A stretch of DNA of 64,000 nucleotides from Piezodorus guildinii (GCA_023052935.1 CM041298.1:66303838-66367837), one strand, 5' to 3'. Counted from the first letter of the stretch, positions 1 through 10,996 are shown. Notes: generated by a model from the sequence alone, not told the origin. Numbers and translations: made by a program.

Positions 1-545
1 AAGACTTCAATATTCATTATTAAATTATACATTGCTAAATTAAATATTAGATCATGCGTAATGAGAAAATGTTGAAACGTAGTGAAAACTCAGATCCGAT
101 ATTTTAAATTACTCAATATTGAACCTTACAATATACTTCGTGCATAAATGGTAATAGGACGTTCAAAATAAGTACCTTATAAATTATTATTATTTATTAG
201 TAATGAATATTTAAAATTTTCCATCCTTAAATCCAGTTCGCTCGCAGAGTTACTACGCCTTAAACCAATGTCATTGACCGTCTGATGCTCTGAACCTGCG
301 TCACATTCTTGAATTGCTAATATAGTTGGTGAGTTGGAGATAAATTATTTAAATAAGTCGTAAATAGTAATTTAGAAACAAATTGTTTTCAGGTCTACAG
401 AATAGACAATATAGTTAACAGTTTGCAACAATTATTCAAAACAATTAACAAATAATGCTTAAAATTATAAATATACCTTCGAAAAACTGTGTATGTATAT
501 ATATTTATTTTTACTATACGTTATACACATATAAACCATCACATT
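1..545. other. AT-rich sequence without recognised gene
   Basis: No open frame, splice-flanked exon or recognised repeat was found here. The stretch at 200-310 is somewhat less AT-rich than its surroundings but has no usable reading frame. Confidence 0.4.
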
Positions 546-548
546 ATA

Positions 549-1460
549 TTGGGTTGTTCCACATGAAATGTCCGTTTATATAGTTTCTGAAATACATAAA
601 GGATTTTGCAGGTCTCTGTTGTTTTCTTCCGGATATTTACATATTTAAAGTAAACAGTTACTAATCCTCTACCTTTGTATTATAAATATTAGCTTCCCAA
701 TCAATTACCCACTTTTCAGTATACCTCCAAATATGAACATGGAAACACGCGATTTTCGAGTAATATTTTTGTACGAGTTTTAACTCGGCCATTCAGCAGC
801 TGAGGTCGCTAGAAATATTTGCAAGCCGTTTGGGGAAGGGAGTGTTAATGAACGGACCATTCGCCGTTGGTTTGCTAAGCTTTCAGCTGGAACTTAGAAA
901 ACTTTCCCCGAGGAAGACCTCCGTCCGTAATAGACAACGATGTCCTGAAACATACAGTAGAAGGAAACCCCTACCCAACAGGTAAAGGACTCTCAGCACA
1001 ACTGAATGCAAGTGCATCTACCGTTTCCAGACATTTAAAGTGTATTGGGAAAGTAAAAAAGCTCGATACATGGGTACCTCATGATCTCACTGAGCGGTAG
1101 CAAGATCCAATGTTTCAAAACATACCGTGCAAAAATTGTAAGAATTGGGCTTTGAAGTTCTTCCGCACCCACCATATTCTCCCGACTCAACAGATTACCA
1201 CCTGTTCAGGAATTTAGACAACTTCGTCAAAAGAAATTTTTTTTGAAAATGATGATCAAGTGAAAAGTGCGTTTTCAGATTTTATTTCATTTCAAAGCTC
1301 AGAGTTTTTCAGTTCGGGGATAAAAAAGTTAGTGTCACGTTGGGAAAAATGTGTAGAAAAAGAAGGTAAATACTTCGAATAAAATTATCTTGTTTTCATA
1401 TCGTATTTTTAATAAACATCCTTTACCTTGAAAACGGACATTTCATGTGACACAACCCAA
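549..1460 (+). mobile_element. Mariner deletion derivative M1 (cecropia-type)
   Basis: A 912 bp element bounded by inverted repeats TTGGGTTGTTCCACATGAAA and its complement at the right end, with TA on both sides (547-548, 1461-1462), the normal mariner target duplication. An ATG at 733 opens a frame starting MNMETRDFRVIFLYEF, the helix-turn-helix part of a mariner transposase close to the Hsmar1/cecropia group; a TAA follows almost at once. After the WVPHDLTE block the coding sequence jumps to the VSKHTVQKLKELG block, so the catalytic middle is missing, followed by the third-aspartate block (SPTDYH-like, degraded). It cannot encode transposase. The same junction occurs in two other copies in the window. 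Confidence 0.9.
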
Positions 1461-1827
1461 TAATAAACTAAGACCCCATATCCATTGGTCCAAATCGGTT
1501 AATATCTAGTTTAAATTAAGATAAATCTCATACCTTTACAGAACACCCTATCAGAAAAAAATCATCTATCAATTGTTGTTCTTGACACCCTGTATATACA
1601 TGCTACTACCGTAATGTTTCTTCAACTTAAACCTTTCGAAATATTTATTACATGTTCTAACTTTATTGAATGTTTCAGACATGCACATTGCAACTAGATT
1701 TACTAAACTTCCATGGTGTTTTTTTCACAATCAACATATTATACAACGCCTGGCGGTCTATGAAGTCATAAGTTTTTTTCTAAATCGAATATAAAACTGA
1801 TGTACCACAAAGTTGAATGTTTTTTTT

Positions 1828-2171
1828 TTTTCGAATTTTAGCGTAACCAAAATATTTGATCATTGGTGGAACGATTCGCATAAAGCAACATTGGTAATCT
1901 CCGATAATTTCTTAGGCCTATTCCGTCATTCGACAAATTAGGGTTGACAAGATTTTATACTTTACTGGAAGAATGTAGATTCCACGTTGTTACAATCCTT
2001 CTTGGATCCAGAATAAGTATTGATTCATTCCCATTTTCGGGCATTTTTTGTTTTTCAGTATCATTTAAACCAAAATATGTATTTTAGAAACGCCCGCTTC
2101 CCTACATCCCACACGCTTTGATCAATAATGTACCGACAATGTTATTCAGTTCCCGTTGCTTTTTAACCTCT
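1828..2171 (+). repeat. Repeat D, copy 1
   Basis: About 340 bp (from the GCGTAACCAAAATATTTGAT block to the ACCTCTTGTTTA block) that recurs nearly unchanged at 3268-3590. It directly abuts family A copy A1 on its right. No coding potential seen. With A1 and A2 it forms a tandem pair. Confidence 0.85.
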
Positions 2172-2177
2172 TGTTTA

Positions 2178-3260
2178 ACTTTCACTTACCTATATCTGGA
2201 ATATGTAGTAAGGGAAAGTATTGCGATCGTGAAAATTTTCGAATTCCAGTTTTCAACGGAAATACACGTTTTAGGGTCTCCTGAGTCCAAATGACCAAGT
2301 CCCGCAGAAAGGTGTGGTGTGTGGTAAGTCTAGCGCAAAAACGATAAGTCGTTCAAAACTAAAATTTCATATTTAAGACAACTATACTCCCAAGATGTTA
2401 CAGCAACTTTTTTAATAAATTCTGCTGACCGGAAGTGCTACTTTATGCAATGCATTTTGCACCTTTTTACGATTTTCTCAATAACAGATATAACAATTTT
2501 GATCTTACTCGCTATATGGATGTAAAATTAAATAGGATTCAATATGATGTAGGTTTCATTCAGATTGAAATAGTATGAAAGAGCTTAAATACCAATATTT
2601 TTAAATTTTCCTTCATCTAAAGTACCTTTAATTCTGTTTATTCTATGAAAATAACTATATATCTTGTTGCTTATTAACAGCTAAATATGCACATTGAGTG
2701 AATTTGATAAACAACTAAAGGAGAAAACTGAACAAATATTTGCTTATGCATTTTTAGTGTTTTTAAACACAACAATAGTAATATAGATGTATAATATACC
2801 GTTGGATAGTTAATGATTTCAGAAAAAATATTATCTTGTACACGGAATTGTAAAGGGTAATGGAGACTGATGAAAATCCGATAAAACTAACTGTTTCGGG
2901 TTCCCGAAAAGGGTGTTTCATGTTGACGTGCTGCAACCTGGCGGCTTGTCAATGAAACAGAACGCCCCAATTTTGTTTTTGAACATAAGAACAGTAATAT
3001 AGACGTATAATACACCGTTGGAAAGAAAAATACTCAAGAAAATATATTGAATAAACAGTGATAAAAAGCCGATAAAAATAACTGATTATTTTAGATAATA
3101 ATATAATAGATTTTTTAGTAAAACACATGTTTCTATATTTATTCAATTTAATTAATTATTTTATGGTGTCACTCATTTTTATCTCTAACTGTATTTGGAA
3201 ATTCTTTAATCGGTTTTAAAAACGGAGGTAAGTGAAAGTCGTGTGTTGCCCGCATCAGAT
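2178..3260 (+). repeat. Family A copy A1
   Basis: Begins with ACTTTCACTTACC after a T-rich stretch, continues with TATGTAGTAAGGGAAAGT and ATTGCGATCGTGAAAATTTT, and ends with GAGGTAAGTGAAAGTCGTGT then a T-run. It contains an internal partial duplication: the block around 2760-2880 is repeated at 2970-3090, separated by about 75 bp of GC-richer sequence containing an imperfect hairpin (TGTTTCAT.../...ATGAAACA). No protein. One of at least 17 copies in this window. Confidence 0.85.
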
Positions 3261-3267
3261 TTTTTTT

Positions 3268-3590
3268 TCGATATTTAGCGTAACCAAAATATTTGATCAT
3301 TGGTGGAACGATTCGCTTAACACAACATTGGTAATCTCCGATAATTTCCTAGGCGTGTTCCGTCATTCGACTAATAAGAGTTAGATTGGAGATTCCACGT
3401 TGTTACAATGCTTTTCCCTTAGATCCAGAATAAGTATTGATTCATTTCCATATTCGGGCATTTTTTGTTTTTCAGGATTATTTAAACCAAATTATGTATT
3501 TTAGAAACGCCCGCTTCCCTTCATCCCACACGCTTTGATCAATAATGCACCGACAATGTTATTCAGTTCCCGTTGCTTTATAACCTCTTA
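3268..3590 (+). repeat. Repeat D, copy 2
   Basis: Direct repeat of 1828-2171 with scattered substitutions and a small deletion (near 3378). It follows A1 and precedes A2, separated from A2 by about 160 bp of T-rich low-complexity sequence. Confidence 0.85.
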
Positions 3591-3750
3591 TTTTTCCTAT
3601 TGCTATTTCAACTTCCTCATTCCTCGTTTTCGCGAATTTGTATGCGATATTCTTTTTTTTTTTTAATGCATTTATTTTATTTTTTATTTTAATTTTCTGT
3701 TTTTATTTTTTTATTTTATCATTTTGGTTTTTAGATATTCTTCTTTTTTT

Positions 3751-4684
3751 ACTTTCACTTAATATATATAGTAAGGGAAAGTATTGCGTATAGTGTCAAA
3801 GTATAGTATAGTATCAATATAACGACTGTAACGATTTTTATTTTAAATGCCGAATTTTCAATTTTCTTTTTCTAAAGTACCTTTAATTTTGTTGATTCTA
3901 TAAAAATGACTATATTATCTTGTTAACACTGATGAAAAACAGGTAAATATAAAAATTGAATGAATTTGATACCCAACTTGAATTTGAAAACCCAATATGC
4001 ACATACAATTATACAGTTGGAAAGCTAAAGATTTAGTAAAAACATTATCTCATACACAAGCTTTTAAAAGTTAATAGAGATTGATGAAAAGCCGATAAAA
4101 CTAAGTAATTATTTTTTATAATAATATAACAGATTTTTTAATAAAACACATGTTTCTATAGAAATTAAATTTAACTAATTATTTAATGCCGGCAGTGCTT
4201 AAATGTCGATATTTTAAATTTTCTTCCTCTAAAGTACCTTTAATTCTGTATAATTAAAACAAAAAATGGAACATCTCTTATTAGCATTGATGAATAACGG
4301 CTAAATGTGCAAGTTGAGCGGATCTGATAAACAACTAAAAGAGAAAGATGCAAATATATTTTTTAATGCAATTTTTGTGTTTTTTTAACACAAGAATAGA
4401 AATATCGATGTATAATATACCGTTGGATAGCTAAAGAGTTTAGAAAAAATATCTAATACACGGAATTTTTAAGGATGATGGAGAGTGATGAAAATCCAAT
4501 AAAACTAACTTATTTTTGTAGGTAACAATATAATAGATTATTTAATAAAACACGTGTTTCTATTGACATTCAAAATAATTAATTTTTTAACGATTTATTT
4601 GTATCTTTAAATGTATTTAAAAATTCTTAAATTTATTTCAACAAAGAAGGTAAGCGAAAGTCGTGTGTTGCACGCACCAGATTT
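3751..4684 (+). repeat. Family A copy A2
   Basis: Starts ACTTTCACTTAATATATATA, shares the AGTAAGGGAAAGTATTGCG block, then has lost most of the left third of the family before the ATTTTCTTTTTCTAAAGTAC block, and ends GAAGGTAAGCGAAAGTCGTG. Also contains an internal duplication (4010-4190 versus 4330-4560). Confidence 0.8.
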
Positions 4685-4689
4685 TATTT

Positions 4690-5730
4690 TTATGGCTGGG
4701 GAATTAGTGAGATTGTTATCGCTGAGGTTATTCAAGGAACCTATTTAGCAGCTTCTCTTTTTTCACACATATTTATATAATCCCTCTTTAAACAGGCACT
4801 TTTTTTTTTCATATTTTTCCAGAACACAAATCATCGACCCCCTTTATATTATTTTTGATACCCTCTCTTAACTTTGCGTTCCTCATCTAAAGATTCCAAT
4901 CTTTTTTACTTCTATCGCGAATTGATTTATATTATAATTTTAGATTCAATCTTCTATTATAAAGAACCATATCTTCTACTTAAATAAATCCATCCATGCA
5001 TAGTACTTAACGTTTCGAGGTCCATACTGCCACATATTAAGAACTATTCATTAAAAAATAAAAATAATTTCTAGTTCCAAATTTAATGTCCTTGCTTTTC
5101 TTATATAATGTAAGAGTTTTTAAATTAATAAAAATTTTCGGTGCAGTTACTATTATATATTTAGTGTATCAAGTATTTGTCGAAGTTTCACTATTAGTAA
5201 TTTATGATCTAAACTGCATTCTGCGATAAACTATATTTCCATTTGTTTCGTACTAAAATATGATCGATTTAGTCCATTTTTTTTTTTTTTTTTTATCCCC
5301 ACATGCATTTATGAATATTCTTACGTTTAAAACGTGGTACTGTGTATTTATTTTGAATTATTTCATAATTATTAATTATTAAAAAGTAATTAGGAAAACG
5401 AAATTACTTTCTTTGAAATATAAATGTTGAACATTTAACCTTACCTTTTTAAACCAGCTTATGGTTACTATTTAAAGTTTTTATTTTGGATTCGCATAAT
5501 TGTTCCTTTAAATGCCAACTTTCGATTTACCTCTGTCTTAATATCAATTTTAATGTCAAACCGTATGATAGAAAATATAAATATTTTTATATTGCTAATC
5601 TATTTTTTTTTTTTTTTAATACTTTCTGTACGTCGTACTTTAGTAGTACATGTGGAAGCTGGAGCTGGAAGGAATTATCTGGAGGAAAAAAAAAAAATAA
5701 TGAAAACATGATAATGTCGAATTGAAGTTC
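4690..5730. other. AT-rich sequence, nothing recognised
   Basis: T-runs at 4801 and 5280 and scattered AT-rich sequence. The open frame at 5486-5725 is low-complexity and I do not consider it a gene. Confidence 0.4.
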
Positions 5731-5833
5731 CATGACCTTGGAAAGAAGGATAACTGGTTCTTTGGTTGTCCAGCGCGCCTGCCTGCTCCTGTCGAGGAAA
5801 TTTTAAACGTGTATCCTTATTTTCAAGGTCATG
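5731..5833. repeat. Small inverted repeat with GC-richer loop
   Basis: Arms of 22 bp at 5731-5752 (CATGACCTTGGAAAGAAGGA then TA) and 5812-5833 match at 20 of 22 positions, separated by about 59 bp that is GC-richer than the surroundings. It could be a short MITE or a structured RNA element; no target duplication is clear. Confidence 0.6.
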
Positions 5834-6149
5834 GGATACATATATTTATTTATTTGTATTTAAAAAATCATTTTCGATCCTTTTATAAATAATATTAAAT
5901 AGGTTAATAAGATAGTTGTAATAATAAGACTAGCTGAAATTATAAAATTATTTTGCAAAATAATCATATAAGTTAAAATATTGGCTAGTCACATTTTTTC
6001 CTTGAACCGTTTAGATATACAGAAAGATAAAATATATTTCTTGCAACAAAGGACTTTCTGCACGGGGCTTTTAACCTGAGTTGCTAAAAATCAATTTAAC
6101 AATTCCAAAACAAATTTAGAGTTGAAAAGGTTTTAAGAATTGAGACGAT

Positions 6150-6425
6150 GATTTCCAAAAGGTACTAAAGGACAATTTGTTCGAAATTAATAATTTGACA
6201 TATTTGTATTCTAATGGTGTTTTATCTAGATCTGTCATCAAATTTTATCTGAAAAACATAAAAAAAATTTAAAAAGTATTTAAAATTTGAATTTCATTCC
6301 AAAAGGTACTACATCCACATTTCATTTCATTCCAAAAGGTACTAAAAACGTTTCCTTCCAAAACGTACTGTATCCTCTGTAAACAGATAACCTTTCCTTT
6401 CATTTCCTTCCAAAAAGTACTATAT
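6150..6425 (+). repeat. Cluster of the motif TTCCAAAAGGTACTA
   Basis: The motif TTCCAAAAGGTACTA and close variants occurs at about 6153, 6293, 6327, 6353 and 6404, with related forms at 6683 and 8443 on both sides of the jockey insertion. Spacing is irregular, so this is not a simple tandem array. Confidence 0.7.
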
Positions 6426-6702
6426 TTCCTACTATACAGCAGAAGCACCTAACCCCCTAACATATTACCAATAATTTATTGTTTTCATCATTTTATGCAT
6501 TTTTATTGGTTGATTTAGCTCGCCTTGAATCATCGCTATTATTTTAATCAATGGTTTTAACCTAATAATCAGTTTTTAGGCTGTTTTGAACAAATTAATT
6601 GCGTCGCTTCGGTTCTCATAGGTTGTCAATTAAATTAAGTTTTTTTAATAATATTTCTTCTGTTATTGCGCGTTTATATTCTTCCAAAAAGGAATATATA
6701 CA

Positions 6703-8423
6703 AGAAATAAAAAATAAAAATAAACTTTATTCACATATTTACATTTTGACAAAATGTTAGCAATGATTTTGGATGAGTCATCCTTACAATCAGAAAATAT
6801 TTTTGTTTTTTGTGATTATAGTACATTAGCCTAATGGCAAACATATGGTGAAAAATTGAGGTTACTTTGCGATTGTAGGAAAAATTATACAAAAAACCTA
6901 CGCATAAAAACTACACATAAAATAATTGAGAATACATAAAATATTTAAAGATACTTGAAATAATTGAAAATACATAAAATAATTGAAAATACATGAAATA
7001 ATTGAAAATACATAAATTAATAGAAAATACATAATATGATTGAAAATTATAAAATTTATAACATAAGAAAGTAAGTTAATTTAATAATACATGTTTTGTT
7101 CTCTTATGAGTATATCGTTTTAGTGAAAATTTATTGTAATTACCGATTTCTTTTATTAATGGGTTTTTAGAGACTGGAGTTTTACTGAAGTAAGAAGCTG
7201 TTTGTGAATGGACAAGTTGTTTGATTGTAGGAAGCTGCAAGTCTTGGAGCATTGATGATATTTTCGTGTTTCGGGGGAAATTATTAATTATCCGCATTGA
7301 CAAGTTTTGAATTCTCTCGAGTTTATGGAAGTTAGTCGAGCAGGATGAGCTCCAGACTGGAGAGGCGTATGTGATTAACGGGCGGATGACTGATTTATAT
7401 ATTGTTCATTTGTTTTGAGTACTCAAACGGGATTTTCTATTAAAGTAAGGAAACATTTTGTATATTATTTTTTTCGCCTAGTCAATTTTTCTGTTGACGT
7501 GGTCGGTGAAAGTAAGTGATTTGTCTAGGAGTAAGGCCTAAGTACTGTACAGATTTTGACCATGGGATGAGAGCTGAATTTAACTTAATTTGGTGGTTTA
7601 TTTTTGAGCGACGTTTAGTGAACAGGATTGCTTCAGATTTGGTGGGATTAATTTTCAATTTCCATTTGTTGCAATACTCTTTAAATTGTTTAAAGTATTG
7701 TTGTAAGCGATTTACTACAGTATCAATACGATATGATGAAGTATACAATGCAGTGTCATCGGCGTATAAAGACCTCGTCACAAATGGGTTGGTCGGTAGG
7801 TCGGAAATGAACAAATTAAATAGAATTGGAGATAAGCAAGAGCCTTGGGGAAGACCCACCGAGATAGGGAGAGTATCGGAAGTAGATTTGCCAACTTGAA
7901 TATAAAACTGTCTATTTGATAAATATGAGTGAATAATGTGAATCAGGTATGGCGGAAAATTATATGAGATTAATTTGTATATGAGTCCGGAGTGCCACAC
8001 AGTATCGAATGCTTTTTCTAGGTCCAGAAGGAGCATACCGGTATGTTTGCGTTCGTTAAAGGCTTTAGTGATGAAGTCAGTGAGTCGTGCCAATTGGTCA
8101 ACGGTGGAGTGGTGTTCCCTAAAACCAAATTGTTCATCTATTAGTAAATTATTTAGTCTAATATGCTTGTTAATTCGTTTGAGTATTAGTTTTTCTAGAA
8201 TTTTGGATAGTATATTTAGTAGACTTATAGGTCTGTAGTTCGAAACATTACTATGGTCTTTATTTGGTTTTTTTATAACTATAGTTTTGGAAGTTTCCCA
8301 GACTATGGGGAAGTAACTAAATCTTAATATGGAATTAAATATTTTGGTTAAAAAATAAATAGATTTTCGGCTTAAATTTTTTATTACTAGGGAGGGAATG
8401 CTATCATCGCCTGGGGCTTTTTT
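6703..8423 (-). mobile_element. 5'-truncated jockey-like non-LTR retrotransposon
   Basis: A LINE insertion bounded by a 13 bp target duplication AGGAATATATACA (6690-6702 and 8424-8436). The 3' end lies at the left and carries AATAAA on the minus strand followed by an A-rich tail. The coding part starts abruptly at the first RT motif (KKAPGDD), so endonuclease and gag-like parts are missing through 5' truncation. A second copy of its 3' 400 bp lies at 9598-10005. Insertion interrupts the TTCCAAAAGGTACTA motif cluster. Confidence 0.85.
7482..8423 (-). pseudogene. Jockey-like reverse transcriptase, truncated
   Basis: Reads as the RNA-dependent DNA polymerase of a jockey/CR1-type LINE, which copies element RNA at a nicked target. 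Counting from an ATG at 8486 (its first ~20 codons are target sequence), the visible motifs are YRPISLL (~residue 85), LDLEKAFD with a catalytic Asp at 155, PQGSCLSPILFN (213-224) and YADD (241-244). The frame is open across the palm but the endonuclease is absent and the C-terminus is out of frame: a further piece (LQDLQLPTIKQL) is read at 7076-7303. So the palm motifs are intact but the copy is non-autonomous. Confidence 0.85.
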
Positions 8424-8664
8424 AGGAATATATACATGTTTCATTCCAAAAAGTAATAAATCCATATTACATTGTTTAAAAGTCATCGGAAAAGTGCAAT
8501 AATTTGGAAAAATGAGTTGGTAACTCGCTTAAAAATCAACTTTAGATTTTTATGAAAAAATAATCAGGTACATTGGCCCAATAATAAATAAATGACAGAT
8601 TTTATCATTTTCCTGTAAAATTTTCAAAAGTGGATATAGAACCTTCAACGTCTCAATTACTCTG

Positions 8665-8856
8665 AATTTTGATGGAAAAATGCGTTTCAGATTTAATAAT
8701 CAAACAATAGAAATTATTTTCTTTAACGATTGCTTAGTTTTATCATATTTTCATCACTCTCCATTACCTTATACAAATTTGCATATAATAAAAACGTTTG
8801 TTTATAAAATGTTTAGCTTTCCAGCAGTATATTTTACATCTTTATAATTTTTTTTT
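8665..8856 (-). repeat. Family A fragment A14
   Basis: Matches the inner part of family A (blocks corresponding to ATCACTCTCCATTA and TAGCTTTCCA.CGGTATATT). Cut off on the right by SINE3. Confidence 0.6.
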
Positions 8857-9128
8857 TTTTTTAGGCCCTTGGCCGAGTGGTTTATTCTGCTAGGAGAATA
8901 CACTCACGTTTCTCGATGAAAGTTTATAGGGCAGGGTCATCACTCCCTACGCCTATTTTTGTGTGTGACCACCAGTCTTCTGACGGGTCTCACATACCCG
9001 GGTGAGAAGCTGTGAGTGAATACCAATTAAATCGTATGCTTGAAATTGTTCCGCCTGGATTGAGATTCGAACTTACAACCTTTAGCATGAGGTACTAGCG
9101 TGCTAGCCACTCGGCCAGGGGCTCCCCT
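8848..9128 (-). mobile_element. SINE3, tRNA-derived, with inverted tRNA-like ends
   Basis: Read on the minus strand it starts GGAGCCCCTGGCCGAGTGG, with a box A of the Leu/Ser tRNA type, then GTAAGTTCGAATCTCA as box B, about 260 bp of body, and a poly-A (T-run at 8848-8862 on +). Unusually, the last bases before the poly-A, CCACTCGGCCAAGGGCCT, are the inverted copy of its own 5' end. A related fragment lies near 38300-38440. RNA polymerase III transcription is inferred from the boxes. Confidence 0.75.
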
Positions 9129-9149
9129 TAAAACTATTCTAATGTTAAA

Positions 9150-9375
9150 AAAAAAATAACTTACTTCCTCCCTCGCCGCTGTCTTGTTGGCCGGTAACCC
9201 GACGATACTAGCTGGTAATACTCCTGTGGGCATGTATCAATTTCTTCTAACACCGCAGGAGGTATCTTTATAAGGGGCGAAGTCTAAAGGGGATATATAA
9301 GTCCCTTGAATACAGATATTGATTTAACATATTGAGCTTCTGTTCTGGGTTAAGTTTTTATTTACCCTCTTGTGG
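9150..9375 (-). pseudogene. R2-like retrotransposon fragment
   Basis: On the minus strand the frame pieces NPEQKLNMLNQYLYS and SIVGLPANKTAA match the region KPEQKLNIVNQYLFP / AIIGLPANTSTA of the R2-like protein at 39.2-40.4 kb, but are separated by frame breaks. About 70 codons of the thumb/linker region remain; no RT or endonuclease motif. Confidence 0.7.
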
Positions 9376-9443
9376 TACACTTAGCAAAACTTTAATTTAG
9401 CCTATTCAATGACCATCCAATAAGGGCATTAAAAAAAAAATAA

Positions 9444-10738
9444 TCTGGTGCGCGCAACACACGACTTTAACTTACCTCTGTTAGTCTTATCAATTTAAGA
9501 ATTTTTAAATACATTTTAATAGATAAAAATAATTTTTTAAGAATTAATTATTTTGAATTTCAATAGAAACATGTGTTTTATTAAAAAATCTATTATATTA
9601 ATAAAAATAAAAATAAATTTTATTCACATATTTACATTTTGACAAAATTTTAACAATGATTTTGGATGAGTCATCCTTACAATCAGAAAATATTTTTTTT
9701 TTTTTTGTGATTATAGTACATTAGCCTAAATGGCAAACATGTGGTGAAAAATTGAGGTTACATTGCGATTGTAGGAAAAATTATACAAAAAACCTACGCA
9801 TAAAAACTACACGTAAAATAATTTAGAATACATAAAATATTTAAAGATACATGAAATAATTGAAAATACATAAAATAATAGAAAATACATGAAATAATTG
9901 AAAATATATAAATTAATAGAAAATACATAATATGATTGAAAATTATAAAATTTTTATAATAACATAAGAAAGTAAGTTAATTTAATAATACGTGTTTTGT
10001 TCTCTCTAAATTATGCATTAGTTTTATCGGTTATTTATCATTCTCTATTAATTTTTATAAGCTTGTGTATAAGATAATATTTTTTCTAAAATCTTTAGCT
10101 TTCCAACGGTATGTCATAATGTATATTACTGTTCTTATTTTCAAAAACAAAGAATTACATAAAAAACAATATTTTTTTCAGATTTATTCATTAGTTTTAG
10201 ATCGAATTCGTTCAACTTCAATATTTACCTGTTTTTAAAATTTGATAAAAAGATTATATTGTTACTTTTTTTATAACTACAAAATTAAAGGTACTTAAGA
10301 GAAAGAAAATTTAAATTATCGGCATTTAAGCCCTGCCAGACTATTTCAATCAGAATGAAACCAACACTATATTAAAGCCCACTAAATTTTACATCGATGT
10401 ATAGAGTTTTATTAAAATCGTTAGAGCTGTTTTTGAGGAAATCGTAAAAAAGTGCAAAATGCTTGGTATAAAGTACATCTTCCGGTAAGCTGATTTTGAT
10501 TTTAAAGTTTTTGTGACATCTCGGGCGTATAGTTGTCTTAAATATGAAATTTCAGTTTCAAAGCACTTTTAGTTTTCGCCCGGAGTTACCGCACACAGAC
10601 ACACAGACCTTTTTGCGAGACTTGGTTATTTGGACTCAGGGGGCCCTAAAACGTGTATTTCCGTTGAAAACTGGAATTCGAAAATTTTCACGATCGCAAT
10701 ACTTCCCCTTACTATATATTTCATATATATAAAAGTAA
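9444..10738 (-). repeat. Family A copy A3, interrupted by a jockey 3' end
   Basis: Starts TCTGGTGCGCGCAACACACG after an A-run and ends with the block CGATCGCAATACTTCCCC then TATATTTCATATATAT and AAAGTAAAAA. The segment 9598-10005 is not family A: it is a 5'-truncated copy of the jockey 3' end seen at 6703-7110. Confidence 0.85.
9598..10005 (-). mobile_element. Jockey 3'-end copy inside family A
   Basis: Nearly identical to 6703-7110, including the minus-strand AATAAA region and the ladder of AAAATACATAAAATAATTG repeats; shortened at its 5' end. Later than family A copy A3, which it splits. Confidence 0.85.
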
Positions 10739-10996
10739 AAACAAATGTAAAAATTAGATATTTATTTCTTAAATCAAGGACAGCGTGAATTAATATGAGG
10801 AAGCAAATATATCACCAAGATTTGCTATCGTATAAGTATTTATCTGCTGTTTTATCTGAATGCTTTATCTTTTCAAGAGATGCTACCAACGTACACTGTT
10901 AGTTTCATACAATTACTTCATCATAATAAAGTATACATTAACTATTTATGTTGTTTTGTAATAATTTTCTCATATCACAACTTTTATTGTTTTCAG
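10739..10996. other. Unassigned AT-rich sequence upstream of the exon
   Basis: No repeat family recognised. It ends with TTTTATTGTTTTCAG, a good pyrimidine tract and 3' splice site for the exon at 10997. Confidence 0.4.

Noticed and set aside
7516..7899. 127-codon plus-strand frame
   Set aside because: Antisense shadow of the jockey RT.
9027..9233. 68-codon minus-strand frame
   Set aside because: Fusion of SINE3 head and R2-like scrap in one accidental frame.
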